DNA from: Dyella japonica DSM 16301 | GTDB lineage: Bacteria > Pseudomonadota > Gammaproteobacteria > Xanthomonadales > Rhodanobacteraceae | NCBI RefSeq assembly: GCF_001010355.1 | Contig: NZ_JPLA01000006.1 | Span: 1 to 64,000, forward strand | Length of the DNA: 64,000 bases | Direction of reading: 5' to 3' | Part shown: piece by piece, positions 8,056 to 16,788 of the stretch | Layout: the number at the start of each line of letters is the position of its first letter | How positions within the stretch are numbered: the first letter of the stretch is position 1 | Made by a program: the position numbers and the translations under genes | The notes under the pieces: generated by a model | What the model was told of the DNA's origin: nothing | The model's database searches: none | The model's input: only the letters and a program-made list of their open reading frames with translations

Positions 8056-9165
8056 TCAGTTCGGGTCTTTCGCGTACGTGTCGAGCGCCAGGCTCGAGAA
8101 CTGCTTTTGCTTGTACTGGGTCTTCTTCATACCCAGGATCGTGCTCGAGGTGATCACCACCTGGTTGCCGCGGTCCTCGGTCTCTTCGTGCCAGTCGTAA
8201 CGCAGACCCGAACCCGGCGAACCGAAGGCCATCACGGCGCTCTGCGCACCCAGGAACAGCGCGCGTGCGGCGGGCTGCTGGCCATCGGCACCGGCATTGC
8301 CGAAGCGAATAGCGGACTGGTGGCTGTGCAGCACAGCGCCGCGGTACATGCCCATCGAACCGGTAAAGATCGGGTTGCCCTGGCCCTGCGCAGCCGCGGC
8401 CGCCTTCTGGATGTCCATCCAGGTGACGGTGCCCTGGTTCTTCGTGCGCAGGTCATGCTCCTGGAAGCTGTGCATGGTGAGCACGAAACGGTTTTCACCG
8501 TTGATGCGGATCGGGCGGATCTTGATCTTGCCGTCGGAACCACCGCCCATGGTCTGCGAGCGCGTCACAGCGCGATCGATCAGATCCAGCGACATGATGT
8601 CGCTATTGCTGATCGAATCGAAGCTGTCGGCCGAGCCGCCGAAGAGCAAGTGATCGCTATCGGGAGCGGTCAGGCCGTTGCCTGCGAAGCCCTGGTAGTC
8701 CAGATCTTCGATGAAGTCCTCGTTGATGCCGCGGGCACCCGAGAGGTACATGAAGGTGACTTCGTCCAGCCAGCGAGCCCACCACTCGGCCATCTTCTGG
8801 CGAGCGATCGCGCGCATGTCGTGCAGCGTGCGCTTGCGCGTCATGCGGCCGCCGGCGTTCACGCCGCAGCGGACCTGGTCAATGCTGACCTTGTCGCTGA
8901 AGTTCTGAAGCTTCTCTTCCTTGCCGCGCAGCGTGTCGTCGCCGTAGACCGGCTTCTGCTTGAGCTGAGCGAACAGGTCGTAGTTGATGGTGTCGCCGGC
9001 GTCGTTCTCGAGCTCGGTGAGCACCTGGATCGGCGTGGGAGCGTCCTGCGCCTTCGACATGAAGCGGGCGCCCCAGTAGGACTCCTTCGCCATATCGCTG
9101 AAGAGCGTGGCCGAATAGCGCTTGACCGCGATCGGGTTGTTCAAGCCAACAATGGTCTGAGACAT
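8056..9165 (-). CDS. Major capsid protein, N4-gp56 type
   Basis: A 369-residue protein of the family named for phage N4 gp56. The N-terminus SQTIVGLNNPIAVKRYSATL, then FSDMAKESYWGARFMSKAQD, is characteristic: a V-K-x-Y/W-S-x-x-L-F motif followed by the capsid fold; RTLHDMRAIARQKMAEWWAR and FMYLSGARG continue the family pattern. It forms the icosahedral shell. The neighbours agree: scaffold and portal upstream, decoration candidate downstream. The start has AGAGGA upstream at suitable spacing. This is the best-supported virion gene in the window. Confidence 0.88.
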   Translation of the reverse strand: MSQTIVGLNNPIAVKRYSATLFSDMAKESYWGARFMSKAQDAPTPIQVLTELENDAGDTINYDLFAQLKQKPVYGDDTLRGKEEKLQNFSDKVSIDQVRCGVNAGGRMTRKRTLHDMRAIARQKMAEWWARWLDEVTFMYLSGARGINEDFIEDLDYQGFAGNGLTAPDSDHLLFGGSADSFDSISNSDIMSLDLIDRAVTRSQTMGGGSDGKIKIRPIRINGENRFVLTMHSFQEHDLRTKNQGTVTWMDIQKAAAAAQGQGNPIFTGSMGMYRGAVLHSHQSAIRFGNAGADGQQPAARALFLGAQSAVMAFGSPGSGLRYDWHEETEDRGNQVVITSSTILGMKKTQYKQKQFSSLALDTYAKDPN

Positions 9166-9288
9166 GGGTGTTTTCCTCTGTCGTGAAGGAAGGCACTCAT
9201 GCGCCAGAAAATTGATGCCCCGCTCTCATGGGCGGTTGGCTCAGGCCACGGGCGGCCCGGGCCATGTCGAAGGTTGACGGTGCGCAGC

Positions 9289-9486
9289 TTAGCGCGGTTT
9301 TTGGTCAACCGTTTGCATTGCGCGACCCGCACTCTGCGGGACGGGAGCGCCTGCCTTGATGCACTCGATCGGTGACTCACCAACGATCACCAATCGAGCA
9401 CGCTTGCCGCTCTTGTGCTCGAGCTTGATCCGCGTGCCGCCAACCACCAACGTGTCGCCGGCTGAAAGTTCGAGATGCAATGCCAT
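9289..9486 (-). CDS. CsrA/FlbT-like small beta protein encoded by the phage
   Basis: A 65-residue protein that starts MALHLELSAGDTLVVGGTRI and continues with KSGKRARLVIVGESP. The N-terminal half matches the pattern shared by CsrA (L-x-L..G-E/D-T-L-x-I-G) and FlbT-type proteins, small all-beta RNA-binding regulators that act on ribosome binding sites. The CsrA C-terminal PKEV-x-V-H-R-E-E-I segment is not conserved, so a true CsrA function is uncertain. It lies between scaffold and capsid genes, with its stop 123 bases before the capsid start and its start two bases past the scaffold stop. The 123-bp gap downstream holds no other gene. A structural protein of similar size is the alternative. 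Confidence 0.45.
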   Translation of the reverse strand: MALHLELSAGDTLVVGGTRIKLEHKSGKRARLVIVGESPIECIKAGAPVPQSAGRAMQTVDQKPR

Positions 9487-9491
9487 GGTGT

Positions 9492-10460
9492 TTAGCTCGC
9501 GACGCCGACGGACTTCGCACCCGGCGCGTCGGCTAGGTACGCATTGAGCTGATCGGGCGTCATGCGCGCGATCGCGTCCTCGAGCGAACTGATGTCCTTG
9601 GTGTCCAGGGACGCATATGCCGCATTGTGCGAGGCCGCTTCGATCGGTGCAGCCTGTGCGGCGCTGGCCAGCGTCGGCGGCACTCCCGCCGGCGTGCGCT
9701 TCGCCGTCGCATCGGCGATCGCAGCCGCGGGATCGACCACGGTGGCCGGGTCCGGCTTGTAGTTGAAGGCGTCGAACACAATCGTCTCGGCCTGCTTGAA
9801 GATGGCAGCTGCCGGCGCCGACGGGTTCGCCTTCACCAGCGCGTCGAGCGTCGCCTGCATCTCGCGGGCGCGGATCGGATTGGCCAGGAACGTAGCGTGC
9901 GTCTTCTCCCAGGCGACCGCGATGCCGTTCCACTCACGGCCCGCCAATTCATCCGCGGTGCGCACCTTGTCCTTGTAGATCGCCAGCTCGGCCGAAAAGG
10001 CGCCCTCTTCGCGCGCGATCGCGCGAATCTCCTTCTGGTATTCGTCGCCATCGATCTCGCCGTCGTCGTAGCGGCGCTGTGCTTCTGTGTGCGCGGCATC
10101 GAAGTCGCGAGGGGGCGTCGGCGCCACGAGCGGCGGCGGCGCCGCAGCGGCAGGTGCGGGTGCGGCAGCCGTGGCTGCCGCTGACGCGGATGCAGCGGAT
10201 GCAGCGGCTGCAGCCGCTGCAGTGTCGTCGCCAGCAGCGGCGGCAGCGGCGTCACCAGCGCCAGCAGCGGGAGCGGCAGCGGCAGCGCCACCGGCAGCAG
10301 CCGCATCACCGTCACCACCGGCGGCGGAACCTGCGTCGGCCGGACCGTCGACGCCGGGATCCTCGGTCGGGTTAGTCCCGATGGTATCCACCTGTGCGGC
10401 CAGCTTCGCCTCGAGATCCAGCGGATCGTTGCCGTTGTTCAAGCCTTCATTGTTTTCCAT
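9492..10460 (-). CDS. Probable capsid scaffold protein with Ala-rich segment
   Basis: A 322-residue acidic protein. Residues 1-45 are acidic (NNGNDPLDLEAKLAAQVDT), residues 45-115 are nearly pure Ala/Gly/Pro low-complexity sequence, and 115-322 are helical and charged (DAAHTEAQRRYDDGEIDGDE; EYQKEIRAIAREEGAFSAEL). Scaffolds are typically acidic and helical and are encoded between portal and capsid, exactly as here. The Ala tract is coded by GC-rich imperfect triplet repeats, so its length may vary between strains. No protease motif is visible. Confidence 0.7.
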   Translation of the reverse strand: MENNEGLNNGNDPLDLEAKLAAQVDTIGTNPTEDPGVDGPADAGSAAGGDGDAAAAGGAAAAAPAAGAGDAAAAAAGDDTAAAAAAASAASASAAATAAAPAPAAAAPPPLVAPTPPRDFDAAHTEAQRRYDDGEIDGDEYQKEIRAIAREEGAFSAELAIYKDKVRTADELAGREWNGIAVAWEKTHATFLANPIRAREMQATLDALVKANPSAPAAAIFKQAETIVFDAFNYKPDPATVVDPAAAIADATAKRTPAGVPPTLASAAQAAPIEAASHNAAYASLDTKDISSLEDAIARMTPDQLNAYLADAPGAKSVGVAS

Positions 10461-10475
10461 GGTTTCCTCGTGCGG

Positions 10476-12710
10476 TCACATAGCCGCGCTGAATTGATTC
10501 GGCTGAGCAGGGAATGCCTCCGCCGGGTTCCAAAGCTTGTCTGCTGCTGGTGCGAGTCCTGGCGCCTGCGCCACCATGCTGGCGGCGTGGAGGGCGTCGG
10601 TCTTTCCGCGCACATCCGTGTGCGCCGCGTTTGCGTTGTCGAGGTTCGCCTTGGCCTGCGTGGCCACCGTCTTCGCGTTCGTCAGGCGAATGTTGGCGTC
10701 CACCTGCTGCTGGCGTTCCTGCTCCTGCTGGGCTTCCTGCTGCTGCTTGGCCTCCGCCTGGGCCTGCGCCTCCGGACTGTTCTCCTGGCCCGGCGCGGTC
10801 TGGCCTGTCACTTGTCGGATGCGCTGAGCGATCGCACGCTTATTGGGCAGGTCTGTCATCTCCACCGCGATGTCCAGCAGCGCCATGGCGACGTCCGGTG
10901 GCATACGGCCCACCATCTCGAACAGCATCTCGGACATGGCCATGCGAACGGTTTCGCGATAGTCCGTCTCGTCAACGATGAAGTCGGCTTCGCTCGCGGT
11001 GATGTCGTTGTTCCAGAGCACCTGGCCAGTGGCCGGATCAAACTCCGGCTGGTTGATGGCCAGCCAGGCCATCGCGCCGTCGGCGCCGACGATGCGCACC
11101 ACCTTTGGCAGGGATAGGAACGCCTCGCAGTTGCTGAGCGTCTTCAGGCCACTCTCTTGGATGGCCTGGCGGTAGTTGTCGAACAGCTCGGCCGTCGTGA
11201 CGCTGCCCTGCTGCTGCTTGGCCAGGATCGCCCGGCCGCTCTGATCACCAGAGCTGGTGCCGGTGTTCTCCCTGGTGACACCGCTCGTCTCGTAGATGTT
11301 CTGCTTGGCTTCCGCCAGCATCTGGATCTGGCCATTCACTCGATCGGTACCGCGATCGATCTTGAACTGATCCATCTTGCCGCTGGCCAGGCGGATCTCG
11401 CCGTCGGGCCGCTTCGCTTCCTCGAGGTTGTTTTCCTCGTCGGCCTCGTCCATGGCGTCGGACGTGTAGATCACCTGGCTGGTGCTCAGGTCGAACAGGA
11501 TCTTGCTGCGGCGCTTGTTGTACTCGTCCTGAGCGTCGCGGCTCGGCCGAATCAGGCCATAGGGCATGCCATCGCGGTGACGGCGATAGCCCCAGGCCGG
11601 CGTGAACGGGAACCGGTTGTGCTTGTACGGCGACTTGTAGACGCGCAGCAGAGCGCCCGGCGTCCACATGGCGCACCACATCTGCTCGGTGATGCTGTCC
11701 ACGAGGCTCACCACGCCGTCGGCGAGCGCCTTCTGGTGCGCCTCGTTCTTGGCGTCGAAAGGCTGACGGTGAAGCGATCCGACTTCCACATCGTCCGGAC
11801 CATCGCCCAGCAGCAGCGGCGAGTTGGCCACGCGGCGGAACCAGGTCTCGATGACCAGCACCCGCCGGCGAGCCTTGCGCGCCACCATGGCCGAGCCGAA
11901 CATGCCAGGCATGCCGGTCGTGCGCGTCGACAAGAACGGGTTCGGCGTGTTGTAGAACATCTGAGGGAGGCTGGTTTCCAGCACCAGCATCTCCATCGCC
12001 GAGTCCATCGTGTCGACGGCTCGCGCTGCGAGCTCGTCGGCGCGATCGGGAAACATCGAGATGCCGTAGTCCAGATCCAGCCACTTCGCGCGCTTGATGT
12101 AGCGGCAGTCGCGCATCGTGTTGCTGCGGCTGAAGGGATCCCACCACATGCCCTTCCAATCCTGGTGGCGGACCGTTACGGGCTCTTCCTTGCGATCGTT
12201 GTTGTAGCACTCTTCCGTCCAGCCAATGCCGACCTTCACCTGGTCATTGAACTGCTGGCTTCGCTCCCAAGCGGCTCCGTTGATGTCGGAGACCCACTTC
12301 ATCACTTCCTTCTTGGTCGTGGCCATCTCGACATCGGAGTCCTTCCGCGGAAGGACGTCCCAGTCGATGCGTGTGCGGCGCTCGGTACCAATCACCCAAT
12401 CGCACATCTGCTTGATGATCGGGAACGTGAGCGGCGCCTGGCCACGGTCCACAAGGATCTGCGCATCGCTGGCCAGCCACTGGATCGAGTCGTAGTAGTC
12501 GGCGTCGATCATCTGCTCGCGGCGGTTCTCGGCGTGCGCCTCGCGGCACTCCGTCCACCAGTCCTCGAGGCGGCGCAGCAGGCGTTGATTGTCCGGGCTG
12601 TCGAGGTAGCTGGCGGGCTTCTCAGCCTCCACCGGATCGGCCATGGCCAGCAGGCTGTTAAAGCCGTCGCTGGCTGTGGTGCTGCTTACGTTGACGATGC
12701 CCGGGTTCAT
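10476..12710 (-). CDS. Portal protein, P22-like
   Basis: A 744-residue protein of P22-portal size. Visible family features: RREQMIDADYYDSIQWLASD near residue 60-80, APLTFPIIKQMCDWVIGTER at about 90-110, RRHRDGMPYGLIRPSRDAQD and EYNKRRSKILFDLSTSQVIY in the middle, and SGVTRENTGTSSGDQSGRAI in the wing/stem region. The C-terminus (650-744) is a Gln/Ala-rich helical barrel segment, EAKQQQEAQQEQERQQQ, as in long-barrel portals. It forms the dodecameric packaging channel. It follows terminase and precedes scaffold, the standard order. Confidence 0.88.
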   Translation of the reverse strand: MNPGIVNVSSTTASDGFNSLLAMADPVEAEKPASYLDSPDNQRLLRRLEDWWTECREAHAENRREQMIDADYYDSIQWLASDAQILVDRGQAPLTFPIIKQMCDWVIGTERRTRIDWDVLPRKDSDVEMATTKKEVMKWVSDINGAAWERSQQFNDQVKVGIGWTEECYNNDRKEEPVTVRHQDWKGMWWDPFSRSNTMRDCRYIKRAKWLDLDYGISMFPDRADELAARAVDTMDSAMEMLVLETSLPQMFYNTPNPFLSTRTTGMPGMFGSAMVARKARRRVLVIETWFRRVANSPLLLGDGPDDVEVGSLHRQPFDAKNEAHQKALADGVVSLVDSITEQMWCAMWTPGALLRVYKSPYKHNRFPFTPAWGYRRHRDGMPYGLIRPSRDAQDEYNKRRSKILFDLSTSQVIYTSDAMDEADEENNLEEAKRPDGEIRLASGKMDQFKIDRGTDRVNGQIQMLAEAKQNIYETSGVTRENTGTSSGDQSGRAILAKQQQGSVTTAELFDNYRQAIQESGLKTLSNCEAFLSLPKVVRIVGADGAMAWLAINQPEFDPATGQVLWNNDITASEADFIVDETDYRETVRMAMSEMLFEMVGRMPPDVAMALLDIAVEMTDLPNKRAIAQRIRQVTGQTAPGQENSPEAQAQAEAKQQQEAQQEQERQQQVDANIRLTNAKTVATQAKANLDNANAAHTDVRGKTDALHAASMVAQAPGLAPAADKLWNPAEAFPAQPNQFSAAM

Positions 12711-12711
12711 A

Positions 12712-13203
12712 TCAGCCCACCACGCGCTTGTTGTTCACGTCCACGAAGAAGTGCAAACCCTCTTCCTCGCAGCCTTCGAGGAACCGATCGAGGCTCTTGT
12801 CCTCGAACAGCTGCGGATCCGGCGGCGATTTGCGCAGGTCCCCCAGGTAATCGAGGATCGCGTCCAGTAGACGGATCTGCTCCTGCTGCGTGACGAAGCC
12901 CCACAGCTGCTTGGCCAGGTGCGGCACCATTACGTGCAGCGCGTCGCGCTCGGCGTACATCCACATGGCCGACAGCGGGATAAACACGCCGTCCTTCTCC
13001 TTGCGGCCCTGGAAGATGTAGAGCGCTGCCTGGCGGCCATGACCGGTGCCAAAGTCGCCGTAGTGCAGCTCCACCGTCAGGTCGCCCTTGCGGCCGACAA
13101 AGCTATGTCGGGTCGTGGTGCGCTCGCTGGCAGCGACGTCGTTGCCGATGCCCGGGCGGAGCAGCTCGGTGAAGTTGACGTACCCGCTGGCGCCGATCGT
13201 CAT
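12712..13203 (-). CDS. Phage protein between terminase and portal, unknown function
   Basis: A 163-residue protein. ATG at 13203 overlaps the stop of the upstream gene as ATGA; the much longer upstream reading frame has no coding look. Sequence features: an alpha/beta core (GDLTVELHYGDFGTGHGRQA, ALYIFQGRKEKDGVFIPLSA) and a C-terminal FLEGCEEEGLHFFVDVNNKR. No known motif. Genes of this kind often sit between terL and portal in podoviral prophages and may help packaging; that is inference from place. Confidence 0.55.
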   Translation of the reverse strand: MTIGASGYVNFTELLRPGIGNDVAASERTTTRHSFVGRKGDLTVELHYGDFGTGHGRQAALYIFQGRKEKDGVFIPLSAMWMYAERDALHVMVPHLAKQLWGFVTQQEQIRLLDAILDYLGDLRKSPPDPQLFEDKSLDRFLEGCEEEGLHFFVDVNNKRVVG

Positions 13204-13478
13204 GCCGACACCCGCGACACGTTGCGCTCGTTGACGATGGCCATATTGCGCATGGCCATGTCGATGACGGTGGGGTCGTTCATGCCGCGGATTGCCGCGC
13301 GCACGGCGATCGCCATTTGGGTGAAGCGCGGCGCCATCTCGGTGATATGGCGGAGCTTGGCGATCGCACGGACGGCGGGCATGCCCAGGTGCCGGCGAGC
13401 GGCCGCGGCAATCTCCATGCGCTCCATCACCGCGGCGTGATCGTCGCCCGCGCTGTCCACCTGCAGGGTGCCAGTCAT
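13200..13478 (-). CDS. Small Met-rich helical phage protein
   Basis: A 92-residue protein beginning MTGTLQVDSAGDDHAAVMER, with eleven Met and a helical look throughout (MEIAAAARRHLGMPAVRAIA, then RHITEMAPRFTQMAIAVRAA). It starts eight bases after terL ends and couples to the next gene by ATGA. I do not recognise it. The frame is open farther upstream inside terL but that part has no coding character. Confidence 0.5.
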   Translation of the reverse strand: MTGTLQVDSAGDDHAAVMERMEIAAAARRHLGMPAVRAIAKLRHITEMAPRFTQMAIAVRAAIRGMNDPTVIDMAMRNMAIVNERNVSRVSA

Positions 13479-13486
13479 GGTCTGGT

Positions 13487-15052
13487 TCAACTCGTTCTCC
13501 AATTGCGGTCGCGCTGGCGCCGCTTTGCTCGGGTCGAGGCGTCGTTGACGCCATTCATGGGGAAGCCCTGCGCGAACTGACGGAACGCGTCGGCGCCGTT
13601 GCTCGCCCAGTCGTGGAGCGGGTAGTCGTGCCAAACGTCGAGCTTCTCGTTCCACGCCTTGCGATAGCTCTGCAGCGCTGGCAGGCCGCCGCGACCGGAT
13701 CCAGGCGGGTTCTCACCGCAACGCACGCGATCGAAGCGGCACCGGTGCAGCGCCTGGCGCACCATGTCGATGCCGTCCTGCAGGTTGTTGATGCGCTCAA
13801 CCAGTTCGACCTTGCCGGGCAGTAGCTCCTGCAGGATCTGCAGACGCGTCTTGTTGCCGGTGTTTGCCCATTCGGTCTGCACGCCGTCGTGCGGCAGGTA
13901 GTGCTTGCCATAGACGTAGCCGCGCTCGAGCAGCTTGCGCACGTAGTGCTCGGCCTGCTCGCCGCTGTTTTCGTAGAAGTCGATGAAGTGGTGCCAGGGG
14001 CCAAACTGCTGGTGGAACCAAATGGCCGTCGTATCGGACATGCCGATATCCCAGAACGTGTTCACCGGCACGCCCGGGACGATCGGCAGGTCACACACCC
14101 TGCCTTCCTTCAGCGCCTTGCCGATCTCCTTGGCGTAGTACGCACCCTCAATCGCCTGTTCGAAGGCTTCCTCCGGCGTTGACGGATGCTCCTGGGTCAT
14201 CTTGTCGCCCTGCTCTTCCCGCTTCTTGGCGTACCAAGCGCGCTTGCGGGGCGACAGAAACACGCCGTGCTCGTTCTCGAGGCGCTCGAAATACTCGAGC
14301 AGCTCCGACGGCATGGGCACGCCGTCGGGGTCGATCTCGTTGATCGGATCCTGCCACCAGCCGAAGAAGTGGAACTTGTAATCGAGCTTCGTCAGCTTGG
14401 CCGTGCCGGCCTCGAGCATCTTGTCCAGCTGCATCGAGCGCTGGCACATCTGGTAGTAGTCGCCGATGCGACCGTGTGCCGTGCTCTCGATCGTGGCGAT
14501 CGCGTCGGGCGCCAACGTGTTCAGTGCGCCGGTCTTCACCTCGCTGGCGCGCAGCGGATAAAAGGCACACATGGGCCCGTACTCGGACACGTGCAGGTAT
14601 TGCAGCGTCCCCGAGCGATGGCTGAGCGATACGTAGATCTTCGAGCCGTTGGAGAACTCGAGCTCGCCGGACATGTCACGGCGAACCGTCGCCCTCACCG
14701 CCTTGAGCCAGTCCGGCAGGCGGTCGTAGGCGAAAAGGATCTTGCCCTTGAACACCTTCTCGGCGTCGGCCTGCTTGTGCATGACCAGGCCGCACGTCGT
14801 GTTGCTGCGGAACAGCGCCGTGTCCAGCGCCAGGATCGCCGCCAGGGTGGTGATGCCGTGCTGGCGCGACTTCAACACCATGTTGCGGTTGTGGAAGCCC
14901 TCGAGGAACAACCACTGCACCGCATTGGGCTGGAACAGAACGACGTCGCCGTTCTTGTCCACGATGTAATACAGGTGCGTGAGGCGCCAGTCGCGATCGC
15001 TCAGCAGCTCTTTGAGCCGGGCCCTACTCGCCTCGTCATTCGGCTCGAGCAT
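13487..15052 (-). CDS. Terminase large subunit
   Basis: A 521-residue terminase ATPase-nuclease that packages DNA through the portal. The Walker A-like loop is KSRQHGITT (residues 61-69), of the R-Q-x-G variety usual in terminases; Walker B and the catalytic Glu are in YLHVSEYG (E157); coupling motif is near ATIESTA (187-192). The nuclease half starts with FWDIGMSDTTAIWF, whose D335 is the first metal-binding Asp. Length is normal. It overlaps the terS gene by 17 bases. Confidence is high for the family; the packaging mode cannot be told from sequence. Confidence 0.9.
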   Translation of the reverse strand: MLEPNDEASRARLKELLSDRDWRLTHLYYIVDKNGDVVLFQPNAVQWLFLEGFHNRNMVLKSRQHGITTLAAILALDTALFRSNTTCGLVMHKQADAEKVFKGKILFAYDRLPDWLKAVRATVRRDMSGELEFSNGSKIYVSLSHRSGTLQYLHVSEYGPMCAFYPLRASEVKTGALNTLAPDAIATIESTAHGRIGDYYQMCQRSMQLDKMLEAGTAKLTKLDYKFHFFGWWQDPINEIDPDGVPMPSELLEYFERLENEHGVFLSPRKRAWYAKKREEQGDKMTQEHPSTPEEAFEQAIEGAYYAKEIGKALKEGRVCDLPIVPGVPVNTFWDIGMSDTTAIWFHQQFGPWHHFIDFYENSGEQAEHYVRKLLERGYVYGKHYLPHDGVQTEWANTGNKTRLQILQELLPGKVELVERINNLQDGIDMVRQALHRCRFDRVRCGENPPGSGRGGLPALQSYRKAWNEKLDVWHDYPLHDWASNGADAFRQFAQGFPMNGVNDASTRAKRRQRDRNWRTS

Positions 15053-15866
15053 GGCGCGGCAGTCCGGTACCGGCGCCGTCGATCTCTGACAGCAGGTCGG
15101 TCATGGTGTGCTTCAGCGGTCCGCCATCCTTGCCGGTGAGCTCGACCTTCTCTTTGAACAAGCCCAGGTGTTTGCCCACGTCGCGCAAGGCGGCGACCTG
15201 GTCGTGCGTCTTGATCTCAAGCCCGTGTTGCGTGGTCTTGACGCCGGCGTATAGCAGGCGCGCCGCCGGCGAGAGATCCCGCGTGTCCTTTGCCACGACG
15301 CGCTCTTCACCCTCGCCGAAGCATTCCGGGCAATCCGGATGCGGATCACGGTACGGGTTAAAGCCAATGCCGCCCTCAGGATCGAACTCACCGATCTTGG
15401 CGTCTTTCTCCGCGGCGGCCACGAGCGCCTTGTGCTCGCGCTCGGCCTGATTCATCTCTTTGGGCGTGCGCTGGTAGCGGTGCCCCTTGCCGTAGCAGTA
15501 CCGGCAGCACACGCGGTGCAGCTCGATCAGGTCGCGCGGATCCGCGGTCGCGATCGCCCAGAAGCGATCCAGCACCATCTGGCCCTCGATGCCGGTCGCC
15601 TCCGATCGTGCCGCCATAGCTTCGGCGACCTTCTGCTGGATCTCCGGCGTGGCCAACAAGTCGGACGCCGTCTGCCGTGCAGAGATCGGGCTATATCCCG
15701 CGCGAATCGCCGCCTGGCGGCCGTTCATGTCCTTCAGGTACTCGAGCACGAAAAGATCGGCGCGAGGCACGGCGTGCTGTTGCGGGGCCTTCTTCGCTGC
15801 CTTCCGAGCAGCCGTCTTCGCCACCGCCTTGTTCTTTGCCGGCGGGGGTGCGTCCTTACGGGCCAT
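15036..15866 (-). CDS. Terminase small subunit with zinc-ribbon insert
   Basis: A 276-residue DNA-recognition subunit. A Lys/Ala-rich N-terminus (residues 1-30) precedes the terminase-small HTH: FVLEYLKDMNGRQAAIRAGY and SARQTASDLLATPEIQQKVA, the family signature of A-x-R-A-G-Y-S followed by A-S-x-L-L-x-x-P-x-I. A Cys-rich section follows (CCRYCYGKGHRY near 121 and CPECFGEGE near 178), compatible with a bound zinc. The DUF-like tail YAGVKTTQHGLEIKTHDQVA is also common in this family. It overlaps terL by 17 bases. Confidence 0.85.
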   Translation of the reverse strand: MARKDAPPPAKNKAVAKTAARKAAKKAPQQHAVPRADLFVLEYLKDMNGRQAAIRAGYSPISARQTASDLLATPEIQQKVAEAMAARSEATGIEGQMVLDRFWAIATADPRDLIELHRVCCRYCYGKGHRYQRTPKEMNQAEREHKALVAAAEKDAKIGEFDPEGGIGFNPYRDPHPDCPECFGEGEERVVAKDTRDLSPAARLLYAGVKTTQHGLEIKTHDQVAALRDVGKHLGLFKEKVELTGKDGGPLKHTMTDLLSEIDGAGTGLPRHARAE

Positions 15867-15877
15867 GTACGGAAATG

Positions 15878-16087
15878 TCAGGGTTCGAGGAAGTCGTGCG
15901 CGTGGGTATCGCCGGCTGCCTCGAGCAGCTTGATGCGCGCGCTATCGAACGCAGACTGGGCCCTCGACAGGGCGCTGGCGGTCTCGCGTAGCACCTGGTT
16001 GGCGTGATCCCAGGCCTCGTTCGCCTTGTTGACGCCTTCCAGAGCGGAGCGCAGCTCTTCGGCTGCCAGCTCTACCTTGCTCGACAT
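15878..16087 (-). CDS. Small coiled-coil phage protein
   Basis: A 69-residue protein predicted by eye to be one long amphipathic helix (VELAAEELRSALEGVNKANE, then WDHANQVLRETASALSRAQS). No Cys, no membrane segment. It sits between the lysis cassette and terS, eleven bases before terS. Function unknown; a small assembly or DNA-associated factor is possible. Confidence 0.5.
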   Translation of the reverse strand: MSSKVELAAEELRSALEGVNKANEAWDHANQVLRETASALSRAQSAFDSARIKLLEAAGDTHAHDFLEP

Positions 16088-16091
16088 CGCG

Positions 16092-16202
16092 TTAGACCAA
16101 ACGGCCGACGACGAATCCGACCACCAGCACGGCGCCGAAGACGCGAAGCGGATGGCGCTGGGCCACGTTGATGAACTTCCAGCGGACAGTGTTGAGGCTC
16201 AT
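16092..16202 (-). CDS. 36-residue single-span membrane protein
   Basis: Below the usual size cut-off. ATG at 16202 has AGGAG nine bases upstream. The product reads MSLNTVRWKFINVAQRHPLR followed by VFGAVLVVGFVVGRLV: a short basic N-terminus and one hydrophobic span. Next to Rz/Rz1 it may be an accessory lysis protein (pinholin- or antiholin-like), but that is inference from place and topology. It ends four bases before the coiled-coil gene. Confidence 0.5.
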   Translation of the reverse strand: MSLNTVRWKFINVAQRHPLRVFGAVLVVGFVVGRLV

Positions 16203-16217
16203 GTGCGACTCCTGGGG

Positions 16218-16520
16218 TCAGTGCGCGCAGCGGAGTGCTTGCGCGCGAAGAAGTTGGTACTGCTGCGTATCGTCCTGCTTGAGGATCAGCAGCTCGCGCA
16301 CCTGGCTGTCCGAGTCCATCGCAGCCCAGTCATCGGGAAGCGTGGACAGCTCAGGCGCGAACAGCGTGATGCCGGCGCCAGTGCACTCAGCGGGCGGCGG
16401 TGGAGCCGGCAACGGCGGGATTGCCTCGTGCGGCTTGCTTGTAGAGGCGCACGAACTCAGGGCTGCGCAAAGGCTCAGGGCAAGCAGCCGCGGGAGCGCT
16501 CGCCGGATGGAAAGTCGCAT
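16218..16520 (-). CDS. Outer-membrane spanin subunit, Rz1-like lipoprotein
   Basis: A 100-residue lipoprotein. The start MRLSIRRALPRLLALSLCAA gives a signal peptide with lipobox near LSSC; the mature part opens with a Pro-rich stretch (IPPLPAPPPPAECTG), the trademark of Rz1. Its 5' third lies out of frame inside the 3' end of the Rz gene, as in lambda. It is somewhat longer than lambda Rz1. The protein would span the periplasm with Rz and fuse the two membranes at the end of lysis. Confidence 0.75.
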   Translation of the reverse strand: MRLSIRRALPRLLALSLCAALSSCASTSKPHEAIPPLPAPPPPAECTGAGITLFAPELSTLPDDWAAMDSDSQVRELLILKQDDTQQYQLLRAQALRCAH

Positions 16521-16788
16521 GTTGGATCTCCTGCTTGGTTGCTTCCGCGGTCGCGCGGATGGCGCCCTGGTCGGCGGCAAGCGTTAGGGTCTGGTGCTGC
16601 TGCACCTTCAGGTAGGCAAATTGCTCTGCGCCCTGGTCTTGGAACTGCTGCACAACGTCCTGCACTTCGGCCTTGGCTTCGGTCACCTGTCCGGCTGTCA
16701 CGCTCACGCCCTTGCAGTGCCAGCCAGCACCAAAGCCCACGGCGATCAGCGCAATGGCGACGACGATGTAGATCGCAATCTGTTTCAT
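16387..16788 (-). CDS. Inner-membrane spanin subunit, Rz-like
   Basis: A 133-residue type II membrane protein: residues 1-26 form an N-terminal anchor (MKQIAIYIVVAIALIAVGFG), followed by a helical periplasmic domain (VTEAKAEVQDVVQQFQDQGA, QFAYLKVQQHQTLTLAADQG). This is the i-spanin layout. It overlaps the gene upstream by four bases and contains the first 134 bases of the Rz1 gene in another frame. The position after endolysin agrees. Confidence 0.75.
   Translation of the reverse strand: MKQIAIYIVVAIALIAVGFGAGWHCKGVSVTAGQVTEAKAEVQDVVQQFQDQGAEQFAYLKVQQHQTLTLAADQGAIRATAEATKQEIQHATFHPASAPAAACPEPLRSPEFVRLYKQAARGNPAVAGSTAAR

Noticed and set aside
10120..10330. Dense short repeats (GCAGCGG-type) that look like a repeat array or CRISPR-like block
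   Set aside because: They are imperfect triplet repeats that code the Ala-rich part of the scaffold protein in frame; there are no equal-length spacers.
11157..12893. 578-codon plus-strand frame over the portal gene
   Set aside because: Antisense shadow; the portal protein is well supported.
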